Source: a virus. From it: DNA of 43,676 nucleotides. The position numbers and the translations under genes were made by a program. The notes beneath the pieces are model-generated. The model was not told the DNA's origin, did no database searches, and saw only the letters and a list, made by a program, of their open reading frames with translations. Below are positions 18,064-26,257 of the stretch, piece by piece. The DNA lies in IMG/VR virus record IMGVR_UViG_3300037540_000168, positions 1 through 43,676 of that record; one strand, written 5' to 3'. Within the stretch, counting starts at the first letter, position 1; the number at the start of each line of letters is the position of its first letter.

Positions 18064-18113
18064 TTTTTTTTCTCCATAAAAATTTTTAAATTTTTATATT
18101 GGTATAATTCAAG

Positions 18114-18893
18114 TTAACTTTTTTTAAGTATACTCATGATAGGATCTATCTGGTAGTCATAGGCATGAAGGCCCATAGATGTAAAAGTTAAAGGCCCAGG
18201 TTCAACATCAGGTAATTGATTAGCAACATATTCATTTAATAAGGTAAGTCCTCCCATATTTTCGGGAAACCCTGCATAAAGATCCCAGGATCTAAATATA
18301 CAACCTATTATTAGATAACCATCTTTGACTTTGAAATCGATACCTCTGAGACAGGGGGATGTTCTACGCTCACCTTCATTATCATAGGGTATGTCATAAT
18401 TAAAGCCAGAGTCCACATTTCCAATGTTTATGTAGCAATGGTTATTCCCATATCCTTTTTCTTTAAAGTGCCTGATAACCCATTCTAAGGGAGTTTCCTC
18501 ACGTTTACTATGGTCTTCTATAAATTTAGAACCTTTAGCAGGTACATTATAAAAAAATTCATGGTAATGTTCTATACCATTGATCCATGAGCTATATTTG
18601 TAATGTTCATTGCCTTCCAATTCAGGATTCATCAGGTAATTGGGGAAATATTCAAGTTCCAGTTTTTCATCGGTTGTTATAGGAGGAATACCTTCAGGCA
18701 TAATTGGGGCAAGTGGTCTGGTATGAGGATAATTGATAAAACCAGAGCAAAAATCAAATTCTAATCTTGATGCTCCAGCAAATGATCCAGTATCTATTTT
18801 ATACTTTCTGCCAAATTCCCAAACATAAGATAGTAATTGAAAGTAACAATCATTTAGATCATTAGATATAATTTGAACAGGATTAAATTTCAT
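18114..18893 (-). CDS. Thymidylate synthase family (ThyA-type) enzyme
   Basis: 259 aa. The C-terminal half has the family's core: catalytic Cys181 in TSPCLRGIDF, then FRSWDLYAGFPENMGGLTLLNEY (Arg201, Ser202, Asp204, Asn212) and LHAYDYQID (His243, Tyr245). The Asn at the position that reads the pyrimidine favours a dUMP substrate rather than dCMP. It could be thymidylate synthase or a dUMP-hydroxymethylase, which share this fold. The N-terminal half is divergent. RBS AAGGAGAAACAA. It sits within the split Rad50/SbcD cluster. Confidence 0.75.
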   Translation of the reverse strand: MKFNPVQIISNDLNDCYFQLLSYVWEFGRKYKIDTGSFAGASRLEFDFCSGFINYPHTRPLAPIMPEGIPPITTDEKLELEYFPNYLMNPELEGNEHYKYSSWINGIEHYHEFFYNVPAKGSKFIEDHSKREETPLEWVIRHFKEKGYGNNHCYINIGNVDSGFNYDIPYDNEGERRTSPCLRGIDFKVKDGYLIIGCIFRSWDLYAGFPENMGGLTLLNEYVANQLPDVEPGPLTFTSMGLHAYDYQIDPIMSILKKS

Positions 18894-18903
18894 TTGTTTC
18901 TCC

Positions 18904-19173
18904 TTATTTAAAAGTTAGTTTTCGTTTACCACGATTAAATTTTTCAAATATTAAATTAATACTTTCTGACATTTCTCCTTCTTTAACTTCTGGAAAAGAT
19001 GGATGGTAAATTAAAAAATCCCATCCCCTTGTTTGAAAATTAGATTGGATTTCTAAAATGGTTGACCACTCAGGAATATTTTGAATTTGAATCTCCCCTG
19101 TAATCAATTGAAGAAGTTGTTTCCTTGATATACTAAATGTTTTAAAACGTCTTTCTTCGTCTTTAAAATTCAT
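18904..19173 (-). CDS. Uncharacterised small protein with C-terminal KRKLTF tag
   Basis: 89 aa, not recognised. The C-terminus reads GKRKLTFK, one of three near-identical KRKLTF endings in this window. The ATG overlaps the stop of the SbcD-like gene (TAATG). Its only GGAG lies about 16 nt upstream, so translation is probably coupled. Its position between SbcD-like and ThyA-like genes, and the shared tag, suggest a DNA replication or repair accessory role. Confidence 0.5.
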   Translation of the reverse strand: MNFKDEERRFKTFSISRKQLLQLITGEIQIQNIPEWSTILEIQSNFQTRGWDFLIYHPSFPEVKEGEMSESINLIFEKFNRGKRKLTFK

Positions 19174-20123
19174 TATTTTTCTATGATAACTCCTTTCTCA
19201 ATTAGATCTGCTATTGTTGTTCTGAGCATTGTTTCTACTCTATTAGGAAGTTCATGTTGATCTAAATTATGCATTAATGTTTTTAAAAATGATTTTTTAT
19301 GTTTGAATTTTTTGTTTTTCAATGAATCAACGAATTTTAAAACATTATCTGTCATTGTTTCAATGTTTTGTTCAATGTGAGTTCTGGACAAAACCTGCTC
19401 TGGATCAAGGTCGGATATAATTAGCTCTTTATGTATTAATGTATCAAGATTTAATAGTGTAACTGAAGGTATAAACCATTCTTCAACTGTACGTCTGATT
19501 ACAGGCCCAGGATTGATTACTCTTGTTTCTTGATGTTTGTAAATATATCGTCTGTGCCAGTGACCACAAATAATCAAATAAAATCCTTTAAGTTGGGGAT
19601 CTGTATCAATGTTTGAACAAAATTCGGTGTCATCTAAGATCCATGAGCCTTGTCTTTTTAATTTTTTACCGGATACAATAGCTTTATGAGATAAAAGTAA
19701 ACTTGGACGATCTCCATACCATTGTATTTCTTTTGATTCCCAATCCAACCATGCCCACCACCACATTTTATAATCTCTCCAGAATTCAGAGATATGCTTT
19801 ACTTTGTTATTGTTTTTCCAAAGGACTCCTAATGATGTACGATCCCACATATCCATAGAATGATATTGAAGATCATGATTACCCCAAACAAAATACAGTG
19901 GGTTATGTAGTTTGGTTAATATTTCTCCAAGTCGAGTGAGTAATGAGTTTGCAATTATAGCAACGTTGAATATATCTCCAGTGTGAACAATAGGTACATC
20001 ATTTTCATTAGCAATGTCTATAATGTATTCCCATTTTTCAAATTGAATTTCAACAAGGTCATCTAAACGTGCAATAGGATTGCGTCCTGTAAGATGACTA
20101 TCACCGACAACAAGTATCTCCAT
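19173..20123 (-). CDS. SbcD/Mre11/gp47-like DNA exonuclease subunit
   Basis: 316 aa calcineurin-like phosphoesterase. Metal-binding motifs in order: VVGDSHL (Asp8, His10), VHTGDIF, WGNHDLQYH, LLSHKAI and ICGHWHRRYI, followed by NPGPVIRR and a C-terminal capping region. It pairs with the SbcC/Rad50-like ATPase to process double-strand ends for recombination-dependent replication, as gp46/gp47 do in T4. It overlaps the Rad50 N-half gene by 23 nt. RBS AAAGGTAAAAG. Confidence 0.85.
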   Translation of the reverse strand: MEILVVGDSHLTGRNPIARLDDLVEIQFEKWEYIIDIANENDVPIVHTGDIFNVAIIANSLLTRLGEILTKLHNPLYFVWGNHDLQYHSMDMWDRTSLGVLWKNNNKVKHISEFWRDYKMWWWAWLDWESKEIQWYGDRPSLLLSHKAIVSGKKLKRQGSWILDDTEFCSNIDTDPQLKGFYLIICGHWHRRYIYKHQETRVINPGPVIRRTVEEWFIPSVTLLNLDTLIHKELIISDLDPEQVLSRTHIEQNIETMTDNVLKFVDSLKNKKFKHKKSFLKTLMHNLDQHELPNRVETMLRTTIADLIEKGVIIEK

Positions 20124-21171
20124 CTTTTACCTTTCTATTACATAGTGGACAATAACCTAATTGAATAAATGCTTCATTAATTTCTGCTTCTTGAATTAAA
20201 ATACTTTTTTCTGTTGCTTCTTGTATTATTTGTGATGCTTTAATTTGAGTTAAATAATTTTTAAGTAATTTGGTTTTCTTTTCTAATGAAGTTAATTCAA
20301 GATTTTTGGACTGAATAGCATGTAATGAATTTAATAAAGATATTATCATATTTGGATCAATGATTTTTATTTTTTTTATCTTTACTAAAATAGATTTAAG
20401 TTCTTCAATACTTTCATCGAAATCATTGGTTTCTTTAAGATCACGGACAATAGTTTTTATATTGTCATCAAATTTACTTATTTTTTTGTACTTCATTTTT
20501 ATTTTCTCTATCAACTCTAATTGTACCAATATATTTTCTAATTTACTTGTTTTTATTTCTAATTCGGATACTTCTTTTTCTAAATAAATAATACCTTCTG
20601 CTTTAAGTTTGTATCTAACTATATTTTTTAGTCTTTTAATGGTTTGTAAATGTACTTCATTATTTTTTTTATGTCTTTTAATTTCACTTTTTGAATGAGA
20701 TAATTTTTGTTTAAGTGAATCAATGATAATTTCTTGATCACCCATTCCAGTAGCACTATTTAATAATTTTGCTGCTGTTCCTCCGGTAGAAAATAAAAGA
20801 TAATGGACATCATGTTGCTTTTGCCAATTGATTTCTTTGAAATTAAATAGTTCTTTTACTGGATCTGGAACAGATGTACCAAAGGCTTTTAAAGGATTAC
20901 CATTATTAAGATAGTATTTGTTTTTGGTGCGTTTAACGGTGTTTCCTGCATCATCTTTTAATTGAATTGATAATTTTTTATCAGTCAACCATGATTGATA
21001 TAATTTTTCTCCTCCTCTTGGGGAATTTTCAATTAAAAGGTACATTGCTCTAACTAAAGTAGATTTACCCATTTCTGATTCACCTACAATTACATTCAGT
21101 CCTGGGGTAAATTTAATTATTTTTTTGATGTGTTGCCCAAAGGCAATCACTTCGAGTTCTGATAAATTCAT
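20101..21171 (-). CDS. Rad50/SbcC-like ATPase, N-terminal half ending in a zinc hook
   Basis: 356 aa. Walker A is at residues 30-38 (GESEMGKST) and a Q-loop region lies near INWQKQHDVHYLL. Long coiled coil follows (about 150-335), and the protein ends just after a CPLC zinc hook (Cys341, Cys344). It lacks signature, Walker B and D-loop, which are found in the separate gene at 17223-17813. A normal Rad50/gp46 continues through a second coiled-coil arm, so this is a genuinely split ATPase. No frameshift is needed to explain it, because the two halves are 2.3 kb apart with other genes between. The start is coupled to the upstream stop (TAATG). Confidence 0.8.
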   Translation of the reverse strand: MNLSELEVIAFGQHIKKIIKFTPGLNVIVGESEMGKSTLVRAMYLLIENSPRGGEKLYQSWLTDKKLSIQLKDDAGNTVKRTKNKYYLNNGNPLKAFGTSVPDPVKELFNFKEINWQKQHDVHYLLFSTGGTAAKLLNSATGMGDQEIIIDSLKQKLSHSKSEIKRHKKNNEVHLQTIKRLKNIVRYKLKAEGIIYLEKEVSELEIKTSKLENILVQLELIEKIKMKYKKISKFDDNIKTIVRDLKETNDFDESIEELKSILVKIKKIKIIDPNMIISLLNSLHAIQSKNLELTSLEKKTKLLKNYLTQIKASQIIQEATEKSILIQEAEINEAFIQLGYCPLCNRKVKDGDTCCR

Positions 21172-21368
21172 TAGTTGGCTTTTATAACTATGGTATCATT
21201 ATTTGATTGATAAAGCATGACACCTGTAAAATTAAGAGGATTTAATTCTTTATTTGATATTATTATTTCACCACCTAAACGTTTAACCAATGCAGCAATT
21301 ATACATAACTCAGGGGGCATGGTTTCTAATTTTTTTCCTTCTACTGTTATTTTATCTCCTATACTCAT
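21171..21368 (-). CDS. Small uncharacterised phage protein
   Basis: 65 aa, soluble, beta/alpha pattern (PPELCIIAALVKRLGGEIIISNKEL, ending YQSNNDTIVIKAN). The form is common among small phage early proteins, but I cannot name the family. RBS GGAGATATAAA. Its stop overlaps the Rad50 N-half start (TAATG). Confidence 0.5.
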   Translation of the reverse strand: MSIGDKITVEGKKLETMPPELCIIAALVKRLGGEIIISNKELNPLNFTGVMLYQSNNDTIVIKAN

Positions 21369-21369
21369 T

Positions 21370-21705
21370 TTATATCTCCGGTTTTTTAATACGCATCCAA
21401 TGGGAAGGAGTGTTTCTTAATTTGGTATACTTGTCATATAAAGCATGTTGTAATTGAACGAAAGAAACAGCATCATACATTGAATTCCATTCTTCATCAT
21501 AGACTAAAATGGGTTGATGTATATCTAATGGTAAATGATCTTTAAATAAGATCCATTCAAAATAAGGAAGATCTTTTTCTTCAGTATTTAAATGATACTG
21601 CTCCAGCATAAAGTCTATATCAGGCGTTTCTTTCGGGGAGGTCGATTCCACATTGAAGGATTCCTTCAATTTCTGTCGCTTTACCTTTAATTTCAAACGT
21701 TTCAT
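21370..21705 (-). CDS. DUF551-like phage protein with N-terminal basic tag
   Basis: 111 aa. The C-terminal about 65 residues (FEWILFKDHLPLDIHQPILV ... SHWMRIKKPE) follow the DUF551 pattern of W-hydrophobic start, LP, a strand, and a terminal THW-like motif. The N-terminus MKRLKLKVKRQKLKESF is an extended version of the basic-hydrophobic tag. It overlaps the upstream DUF4258-like gene by 86 nt in another frame; the tag region lies in that overlap. Confidence 0.5.
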   Translation of the reverse strand: MKRLKLKVKRQKLKESFNVESTSPKETPDIDFMLEQYHLNTEEKDLPYFEWILFKDHLPLDIHQPILVYDEEWNSMYDAVSFVQLQHALYDKYTKLRNTPSHWMRIKKPEI

Positions 21706-22225
21706 GTCCTGCTATCCTTTCGTTTTTTATTTTTAAATGATTATTATCATTTGATAGAAAACTCCAAGCTATATTAAAAATCTCATTGAATAATGGATGA
21801 TCATGTCTTATCCTTTTATATGATTCTTGATCATCATAAAGACTTTTGCCTTGAAGTTCAAAGATCCTGGTCATTGCATTAGGTTTTTTTGTTTCAAGAT
21901 AGCAATCAGGATATAGATTAATCCTGTATATTTTATTTTGGTATCTAAAAATTTGTATTTTAATTCTGTAATGAAAGATTGATCTCCAGGGTAGGATAGT
22001 AATTATTTTATCTTTTTTTCGATGGATAACTACTTTGATTACTTCTCCTTTAGCATGGATATATGCCATTGATCGAGTAACATTAACTCTTTTAAATTTT
22101 ATTATTTGATTACTTGTTATTGCTTTAGCAACATCTTTTTTAGTTATATTCAATGCAGTACGTTCAAAGAAACGTTCTGATGAATGGTCATTGAATATCC
22201 ATTTAGTATTACTTTTTTTCATCAC
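21620..22225 (-). CDS. DUF4258-like protein with a long C-terminal extension
   Basis: 201 aa. Residues about 8-80 (NDHSSERFFERTALNITKKD, then VVIHRKKDKIITILPW) resemble DUF4258, a RelE/MqsR-like small fold sometimes found in toxins, here with Arg/His positions kept. The remaining about 120 aa are unrecognised. A toxin-like role is possible but there is no antitoxin-like neighbour; a structural or regulatory role is equally likely. The start is GTG or the ATG immediately after it, overlapping the nuclease gene upstream by 17 nt. Confidence 0.45.
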   Translation of the reverse strand: MMKKSNTKWIFNDHSSERFFERTALNITKKDVAKAITSNQIIKFKRVNVTRSMAYIHAKGEVIKVVIHRKKDKIITILPWRSIFHYRIKIQIFRYQNKIYRINLYPDCYLETKKPNAMTRIFELQGKSLYDDQESYKRIRHDHPLFNEIFNIAWSFLSNDNNHLKIKNERIAGHETFEIKGKATEIEGILQCGIDLPERNA

Positions 22226-22853
22226 CTGTTCCCTTCCTTTTCATAATTTGCCTAACTATATAATTTTGTATTACAATAGGACTAATAGCTTCAGTCCAAT
22301 TAAAAAAATGTCTTAGGTTCATAACAGTTACAGGAAGATAGCAAAAATCACCATTGACATTAACCATATTGATCCCAGGATTACCAAACCTTGTCATAAA
22401 TCCGGCAACAATATCATTATGCATAGTAATGCAAGGACTACGCCTATTTCTCCGAAAGATAAGCATAGGTTCCCGATTAGAATTAATTGCATCATTGAGA
22501 CATTGATTCCAAAATTCATGAAACATGGTCATCTTTTGTTGTGAATCAATTAGATCCATGATTGACCACATGGTTAATGTTGTACTTTGTTTCTTTTTTG
22601 ATTTAGTTTTCTTTGCATAACCTGTTTTGCATTCAATTGAAAATATATCGAACCAAAATTTAGTTTCTGGAATAGTATAGGTAATGTCACCAAACATATC
22701 AGGACGAATCAATTTCTGTTTAGCTTTCTGCTTTTGGGTTGCTCTTGCTCCAGATGATTCAGTTCTCCATACTCCATCTTCAGTTTTCATGTGAGTTAAG
22801 TATAATGAAAACTCTTTAGACATTTCCCCTTCAAATCCACCGCCCTTTGCCAA
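22209..22853 (-). CDS. Predicted PD-(D/E)XK-type nuclease (Holliday-junction-resolvase-like)
   Basis: 214 aa. MFGDITYTIPETKFWFDIFSIECKTG fits the D...ExK core of restriction/resolvase-like nucleases. A short basic stretch (KQKAKQKLIRPDMFGD) precedes it, as in phage resolvases. It lies in a run of recombination genes, so resolving branched DNA is the best guess. Start is TTG at 22853, supported by AAGGAG about 9 nt upstream inside the end of the zinc-ribbon gene. Confidence 0.55.
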   Translation of the reverse strand: MAKGGGFEGEMSKEFSLYLTHMKTEDGVWRTESSGARATQKQKAKQKLIRPDMFGDITYTIPETKFWFDIFSIECKTGYAKKTKSKKKQSTTLTMWSIMDLIDSQQKMTMFHEFWNQCLNDAINSNREPMLIFRRNRRSPCITMHNDIVAGFMTRFGNPGINMVNVNGDFCYLPVTVMNLRHFFNWTEAISPIVIQNYIVRQIMKRKGTGDEKK

Positions 22854-22854
22854 T

Positions 22855-23028
22855 TTATTTACTCCTTAATTGAATTTTCTTTGGTTTAGATTTTAAATGA
22901 GTTTTAGGATTCCAATAAATAAATATGTTTTTAGATTTGCAATGAAGACATTTTTCAGCATTGCATTCTGCCCAAGATGATCTACAATCTCTACATTCCC
23001 ATGATTGCGGTTGCCCTTTCTTACCCAT
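22855..23028 (-). CDS. Small zinc-ribbon protein
   Basis: 57 aa (MGKKGQPQSWECRDCRSSWA...). Four cysteines in two pairs (CRDC and CLHC) about 12 residues apart form a probable zinc ribbon; the C-terminus is basic (KPKKIQLRSK, again a basic-phi-x-phi end). It overlaps the start of the nuclease gene's leader and the 3' end of the gene upstream by 8 nt. Probably a nucleic-acid- or protein-binding accessory; the family is not recognised. Confidence 0.6.
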   Translation of the reverse strand: MGKKGQPQSWECRDCRSSWAECNAEKCLHCKSKNIFIYWNPKTHLKSKPKKIQLRSK

Positions 23029-23443
23029 ACTCTATTTGTCCTTCATTGGTTCTAATTAATTTAGAGTTCTTATAGATCTCATATTTAATTTCATTGGTAG
23101 GAAAAGAGAATACCCAATCTTCAGCAGCATTGAGTGTTTCAAAATCAACAATAATAAGATCACAATGTTTTGCTTTTAAATATGAATCAAGTTTATCTCT
23201 TTTAAGCATCATTATCTTTGGTACATATTCAATTGCTAATTGAGGATCTAAGATAATAACAATTGTTTCTTTAGGATAGAAAAGATAAACGTATAATTGA
23301 ATAAGATTGGTTGTTTTAATAAAACTAAATTCCTGATCAGTTCTCAGCAACCCACGAAAATTGGGAATTTTACCAAAAACTGCTTCTCTTTCTTTAGAAT
23401 CTGCTTTCAGAAAAAATTCAAAAAAATCTTTTAGATCCTCCAA
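23021..23443 (-). CDS. Uncharacterised protein encoded directly after the RecA-like gene
   Basis: 140 aa from a TTG at 23443, one base after the RecA-like stop codon. A strong site (GGGGAGG) lies 6 nt before that TTG, so I prefer it to the longer open frame that runs back into recA. The sequence has a Rossmann-like alternation (TIVIILDPQL, HCDLIIVDFETLN) without a nucleotide-binding motif. The acidic N-terminus is MEDLKDFFEFFLK. Function unknown. Confidence 0.55.
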   Translation of the reverse strand: MEDLKDFFEFFLKADSKEREAVFGKIPNFRGLLRTDQEFSFIKTTNLIQLYVYLFYPKETIVIILDPQLAIEYVPKIMMLKRDKLDSYLKAKHCDLIIVDFETLNAAEDWVFSFPTNEIKYEIYKNSKLIRTNEGQIEYG

Positions 23444-23444
23444 G

Positions 23445-24563
23445 TTAACCTCCCCATTTAGGTTTTCGATCAATCTCAGCTTCAAGAATGATCTCATTCC
23501 AATAATCTTGTAGATCACATTTCAATTCATGAGCAATATTAGGATTATTTGCTGCCAATTCAATTAAATCAGCCCGATACATTTTTTCATCATGAAATAC
23601 AAGGTAATTACCAGATCGTTCAAATTGATCATTATCCCAAAGAAAATTAATAGCAGATCCAAAGTTATCAATTCCATATCCATGTAAAATGTTCATCATA
23701 ACGTCATTGTAACGACCACCTGTTTTATTCTTTTTAATTTTAACTCTGACTTCAATTCCCTGATTGATTTTGTTATCACTTGTAATTTTTCTGACTTCTT
23801 TGAGCATGAATATGTGTGTAGCGTAATGATCAAGAGCTTTGCCACCTGCCCTTGTATTGGGATCTCCGAATACCACTCCAACATTCATTCGGATTTGAGA
23901 TAGGATAAATAGAATAATATTTGAATTGTGTACTTTATCAATTGAATTGCGAAATAATTGAGATAGAACTCTGGCTTTACTTCCCCCCATATCTTGTTTT
24001 TCAATTCCTTTTTTTTCAAGATGCTTTATTTCTCTTGCATCTCTTAATGTATCAAGTGAATCGAGTACATAGAGAACAACATCGTAATCTTTGTCATTCT
24101 TATTAATGTAATCAAGATTGTTGTAGAGGTTTTCAACCGTTTTTGATCGTTGAAATAGTTTTTCGCCTTTTTTTCTTTTAAAACTTTTCAGATCTTCACG
24201 TAATCCATATATTTCTGTCAATGGAACATTGAATTTTGCAGCTAATCGGTAATCAAAAGCATGTTCTGGTTCATCATAATAAATTTTAACACGTTTTTTC
24301 TTTAGAAGATTTTCAATGTACCAAACTGAATTAACTGCTTCACAAGCAAGGAGTGTTTTGCCTGTTGAATAATCTCCAACTGGATTAATAACTCTGCCAA
24401 TTGGATATGCTTGATCTACATGATTTGTTAATGCTAAATTTAGCATCCAACTACCAGAATCAATAAATGCCAGAGGTTTTTTGAGATTTACTTCAGGCAA
24501 TAATTCACAGGTTTTTAATCGATCACGTAAATTAGGTTTTTCTGTTAATTTTAATCTTGGCAT
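23445..24563 (-). CDS. uvsX/recA-like: RecA/UvsX-like recombinase
   Basis: 372 aa. Walker A GDYSTGKT (63-70), the acidic DEPEHAFDY after strand 2, Walker B-like VVLYVLDSLDTL, the QLFRNSIDKV helix, and the L2-proximal ILFILSQIRMNVGVVFGDPNTRAGGKALDHYA, where RecA has its QIR and GG-K-A motifs. It forms the ATP-dependent strand-exchange filament. The N-terminus MPRLKLTEKPNLRDRLK carries both recurring short motifs. It is shorter than bacterial RecA and closer to phage UvsX. RBS AAGGAGTACTAA, with a stable hairpin just upstream. Confidence 0.85.
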   Translation of the reverse strand: MPRLKLTEKPNLRDRLKTCELLPEVNLKKPLAFIDSGSWMLNLALTNHVDQAYPIGRVINPVGDYSTGKTLLACEAVNSVWYIENLLKKKRVKIYYDEPEHAFDYRLAAKFNVPLTEIYGLREDLKSFKRKKGEKLFQRSKTVENLYNNLDYINKNDKDYDVVLYVLDSLDTLRDAREIKHLEKKGIEKQDMGGSKARVLSQLFRNSIDKVHNSNIILFILSQIRMNVGVVFGDPNTRAGGKALDHYATHIFMLKEVRKITSDNKINQGIEVRVKIKKNKTGGRYNDVMMNILHGYGIDNFGSAINFLWDNDQFERSGNYLVFHDEKMYRADLIELAANNPNIAHELKCDLQDYWNEIILEAEIDRKPKWGG

Positions 24564-24577
24564 TTAGTACTCCTTGT

Positions 24578-24599
24578 GGGGAGTCAATCAAGACTCCCC
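24578..24599 (-). promoter_or_regulatory. GC-rich hairpin between SSB-like and RecA-like genes
   Basis: Perfect 8-bp stem GGGGAGTC / GACTCCCC with a 6-nt loop, in a 46-nt gap. It lies 4 nt before the AAGGAG site of the RecA-like gene in - strand orientation. No U-run follows on that strand, so it is not an ordinary terminator. It could protect the SSB message 3' end or hinder ribosome access to the recombinase start. Confidence 0.55.
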
Positions 24600-24609
24600 T
24601 AATTAATAA

Positions 24610-25806
24610 TTAAATGTCAATGTCTGCTTGTTCAATGAGTTTTTCATACATATCTTCGACAATGGCATCCACCGCTTCTGATTGAGAATCAAATTCTAAA
24701 GCAATCTTATAATCATTTTTATTACACCATGCTTTAAATCTGATTGAAGATAGTTCTGATAATTCTTGTCTTGTTTTTTCACATTCAGCTTCAATTTCAG
24801 CAAGGGTTTCCTCGACAGTAGTTTTGCTGGCATCATACCCTTTGTTTTCTTCTTCTTCTTTTTGTTGCAATCGTTGACGTAATGAAGATGAACTACCATT
24901 GGTGGTTTTTGCAGTAGTATCTTTATCTTCTTCATCTTCTTCAGTTTGCATTGATTCTTTGATTTCATCATAATCAGCATAATGAATTAGATATTCAATT
25001 GCATTTTGAAAACCCTGATCTTCAGCTTCAGTGATTAAAGTATCTAATTGTGTTAGTATTTCATTTGGGATTGGGTTTTCCCGTTTATGTAGATCAAATG
25101 AACCATACCCAGGAAATGTACCTGCTGAAGTCTTTCGTTTAGACACTTCCATTGCTACAGTTCGACCTTCACCATTAGGGGAAACGTCTGAAATGTCCAG
25201 GGTTGTACGATTGATTTTGTCTCTTACCTTTCCTTGGATTTCCTGATGAACGGCAACCTTGGGCGCATTCCATACCCTTAATGTGAAATCTGGTGGTTCA
25301 TCTCCTAATAGTTCTTCAGTACGTTTCCAGAGAAGGTAAACAATCCGATCTTGAGGATACAATTTTTTTGCAGCATTTTTGAATTTTTCCTCAGACCATC
25401 GTTTTTCATTGAGGTATTCTTCTTTGGCCCGATAGAGCTTTGCCTGTTGTTCACATCGATAACAATGTTTACGATGGGCTTGGTGAGGACAAATAAATGC
25501 ATCTTTTGCAAAACCTACTGCAAAATGTACTTGGCATTCCCAATGATAGGGAATGTGGGGAATGAATGAAACGGGAAGAATATCATAGAAATGATCACCA
25601 ATTACTAAATGGGGTTGCCATTCTTCAATTTCAAAAGCACTCAATATTTCATGATTGAATATGGTTTTACCCATTGATCCAGATTTGCTTTGTTTATCTC
25701 TATTTTCATAAGTTTTTTCTAATGTGGAGGTATCTCGTTTTTTGAATTTATCTCTGACTCCACCAGTTAATTTTTTTTTGTCTCTTAATCGATCTTGCAA
25801 TGACAT
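24610..25806 (-). CDS. gp32-like single-stranded DNA-binding protein
   Basis: 398 aa from the ATG at 25806 (AAAGGAGGAG 5-9 nt upstream; a GTG two codons earlier is also open). A basic N-terminal tail (SLQDRLRDKKKLTGGVRDKFKK) is followed by an OB-type core with a zinc-binding cluster CPHQAHRKHCYRC, as in T4 gp32 and relatives. The C-terminal region is very acidic (TEEDEEDKDTT) and then helical. The basic-core-acidic plan is that of gp32, in which the N-terminus drives cooperative binding and the acid tail recruits partners. A second SLRQRLQQKEEEE segment repeats the N-terminal SLQDRLRDKKK motif. Confidence 0.75.
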   Translation of the reverse strand: MSLQDRLRDKKKLTGGVRDKFKKRDTSTLEKTYENRDKQSKSGSMGKTIFNHEILSAFEIEEWQPHLVIGDHFYDILPVSFIPHIPYHWECQVHFAVGFAKDAFICPHQAHRKHCYRCEQQAKLYRAKEEYLNEKRWSEEKFKNAAKKLYPQDRIVYLLWKRTEELLGDEPPDFTLRVWNAPKVAVHQEIQGKVRDKINRTTLDISDVSPNGEGRTVAMEVSKRKTSAGTFPGYGSFDLHKRENPIPNEILTQLDTLITEAEDQGFQNAIEYLIHYADYDEIKESMQTEEDEEDKDTTAKTTNGSSSSLRQRLQQKEEEENKGYDASKTTVEETLAEIEAECEKTRQELSELSSIRFKAWCNKNDYKIALEFDSQSEAVDAIVEDMYEKLIEQADIDI

Positions 25807-25808
25807 AA

Positions 25809-26249
25809 TCACTCCTCCTTTAATTGAAATCGTTTAGGTTTAATTTCATGTTCCCTGACAATTGGAGTTGAATAATAATTATTCAACCAGAGTTTTACCA
25901 TTTCTTTAATCATCCATCCTTTCTCAACAATTGAATCAACTGCTGATTTTGCATCGTCATAAAGATATTGATATTTTATGACTTCATTAAATTGTACTTC
26001 ATATTTAGGATCACCTTTAATTAATCGAAAAATCACTTGATCGGTATCTTTGTGAATGCCATATTCTTTTTTGTTGCGTCTGTATTCTTCAGCCAATTCG
26101 CCTTCAAGTATATCTAAATTCTTTTGGGCTTTTTTAAGTAATGATTTCATTTTAGCTTGACGTTTAGTGTATTTTCGCATTAAATCAGCTTGGCGTTCTG
26201 ATTCAATTTCAAGATTATACCGATCAAGTGAAAATTCTGGATCATACAT
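25809..26249 (-). CDS. uvsY-like: UvsY-like recombination mediator
   Basis: 146 aa, helical and charged. Length and order of features match T4 UvsY (137 aa): an N-terminal acidic DRY segment, long basic helices (RKYTKRQAKMKSLLKKAQKNL), and a C-terminal AVDSIVEKGWMIKEMVKLW resembling the UvsY C-terminal ALDAI...IK helix. It would load the RecA-like protein onto SSB-coated DNA. It lies directly upstream of the SSB gene. The C-terminus KPKRFQLKEE carries the recurring tag. Confidence 0.6.
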   Translation of the reverse strand: MYDPEFSLDRYNLEIESERQADLMRKYTKRQAKMKSLLKKAQKNLDILEGELAEEYRRNKKEYGIHKDTDQVIFRLIKGDPKYEVQFNEVIKYQYLYDDAKSAVDSIVEKGWMIKEMVKLWLNNYYSTPIVREHEIKPKRFQLKEE

Positions 26250-26257
26250 AATGACTC

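Noticed and set aside
23444-23518. N-terminal extension of the gene at 23021 back into recA
   Set aside because: GGGGAGG at 6 nt from the TTG at 23443, just after the recA stop, is a far better start.
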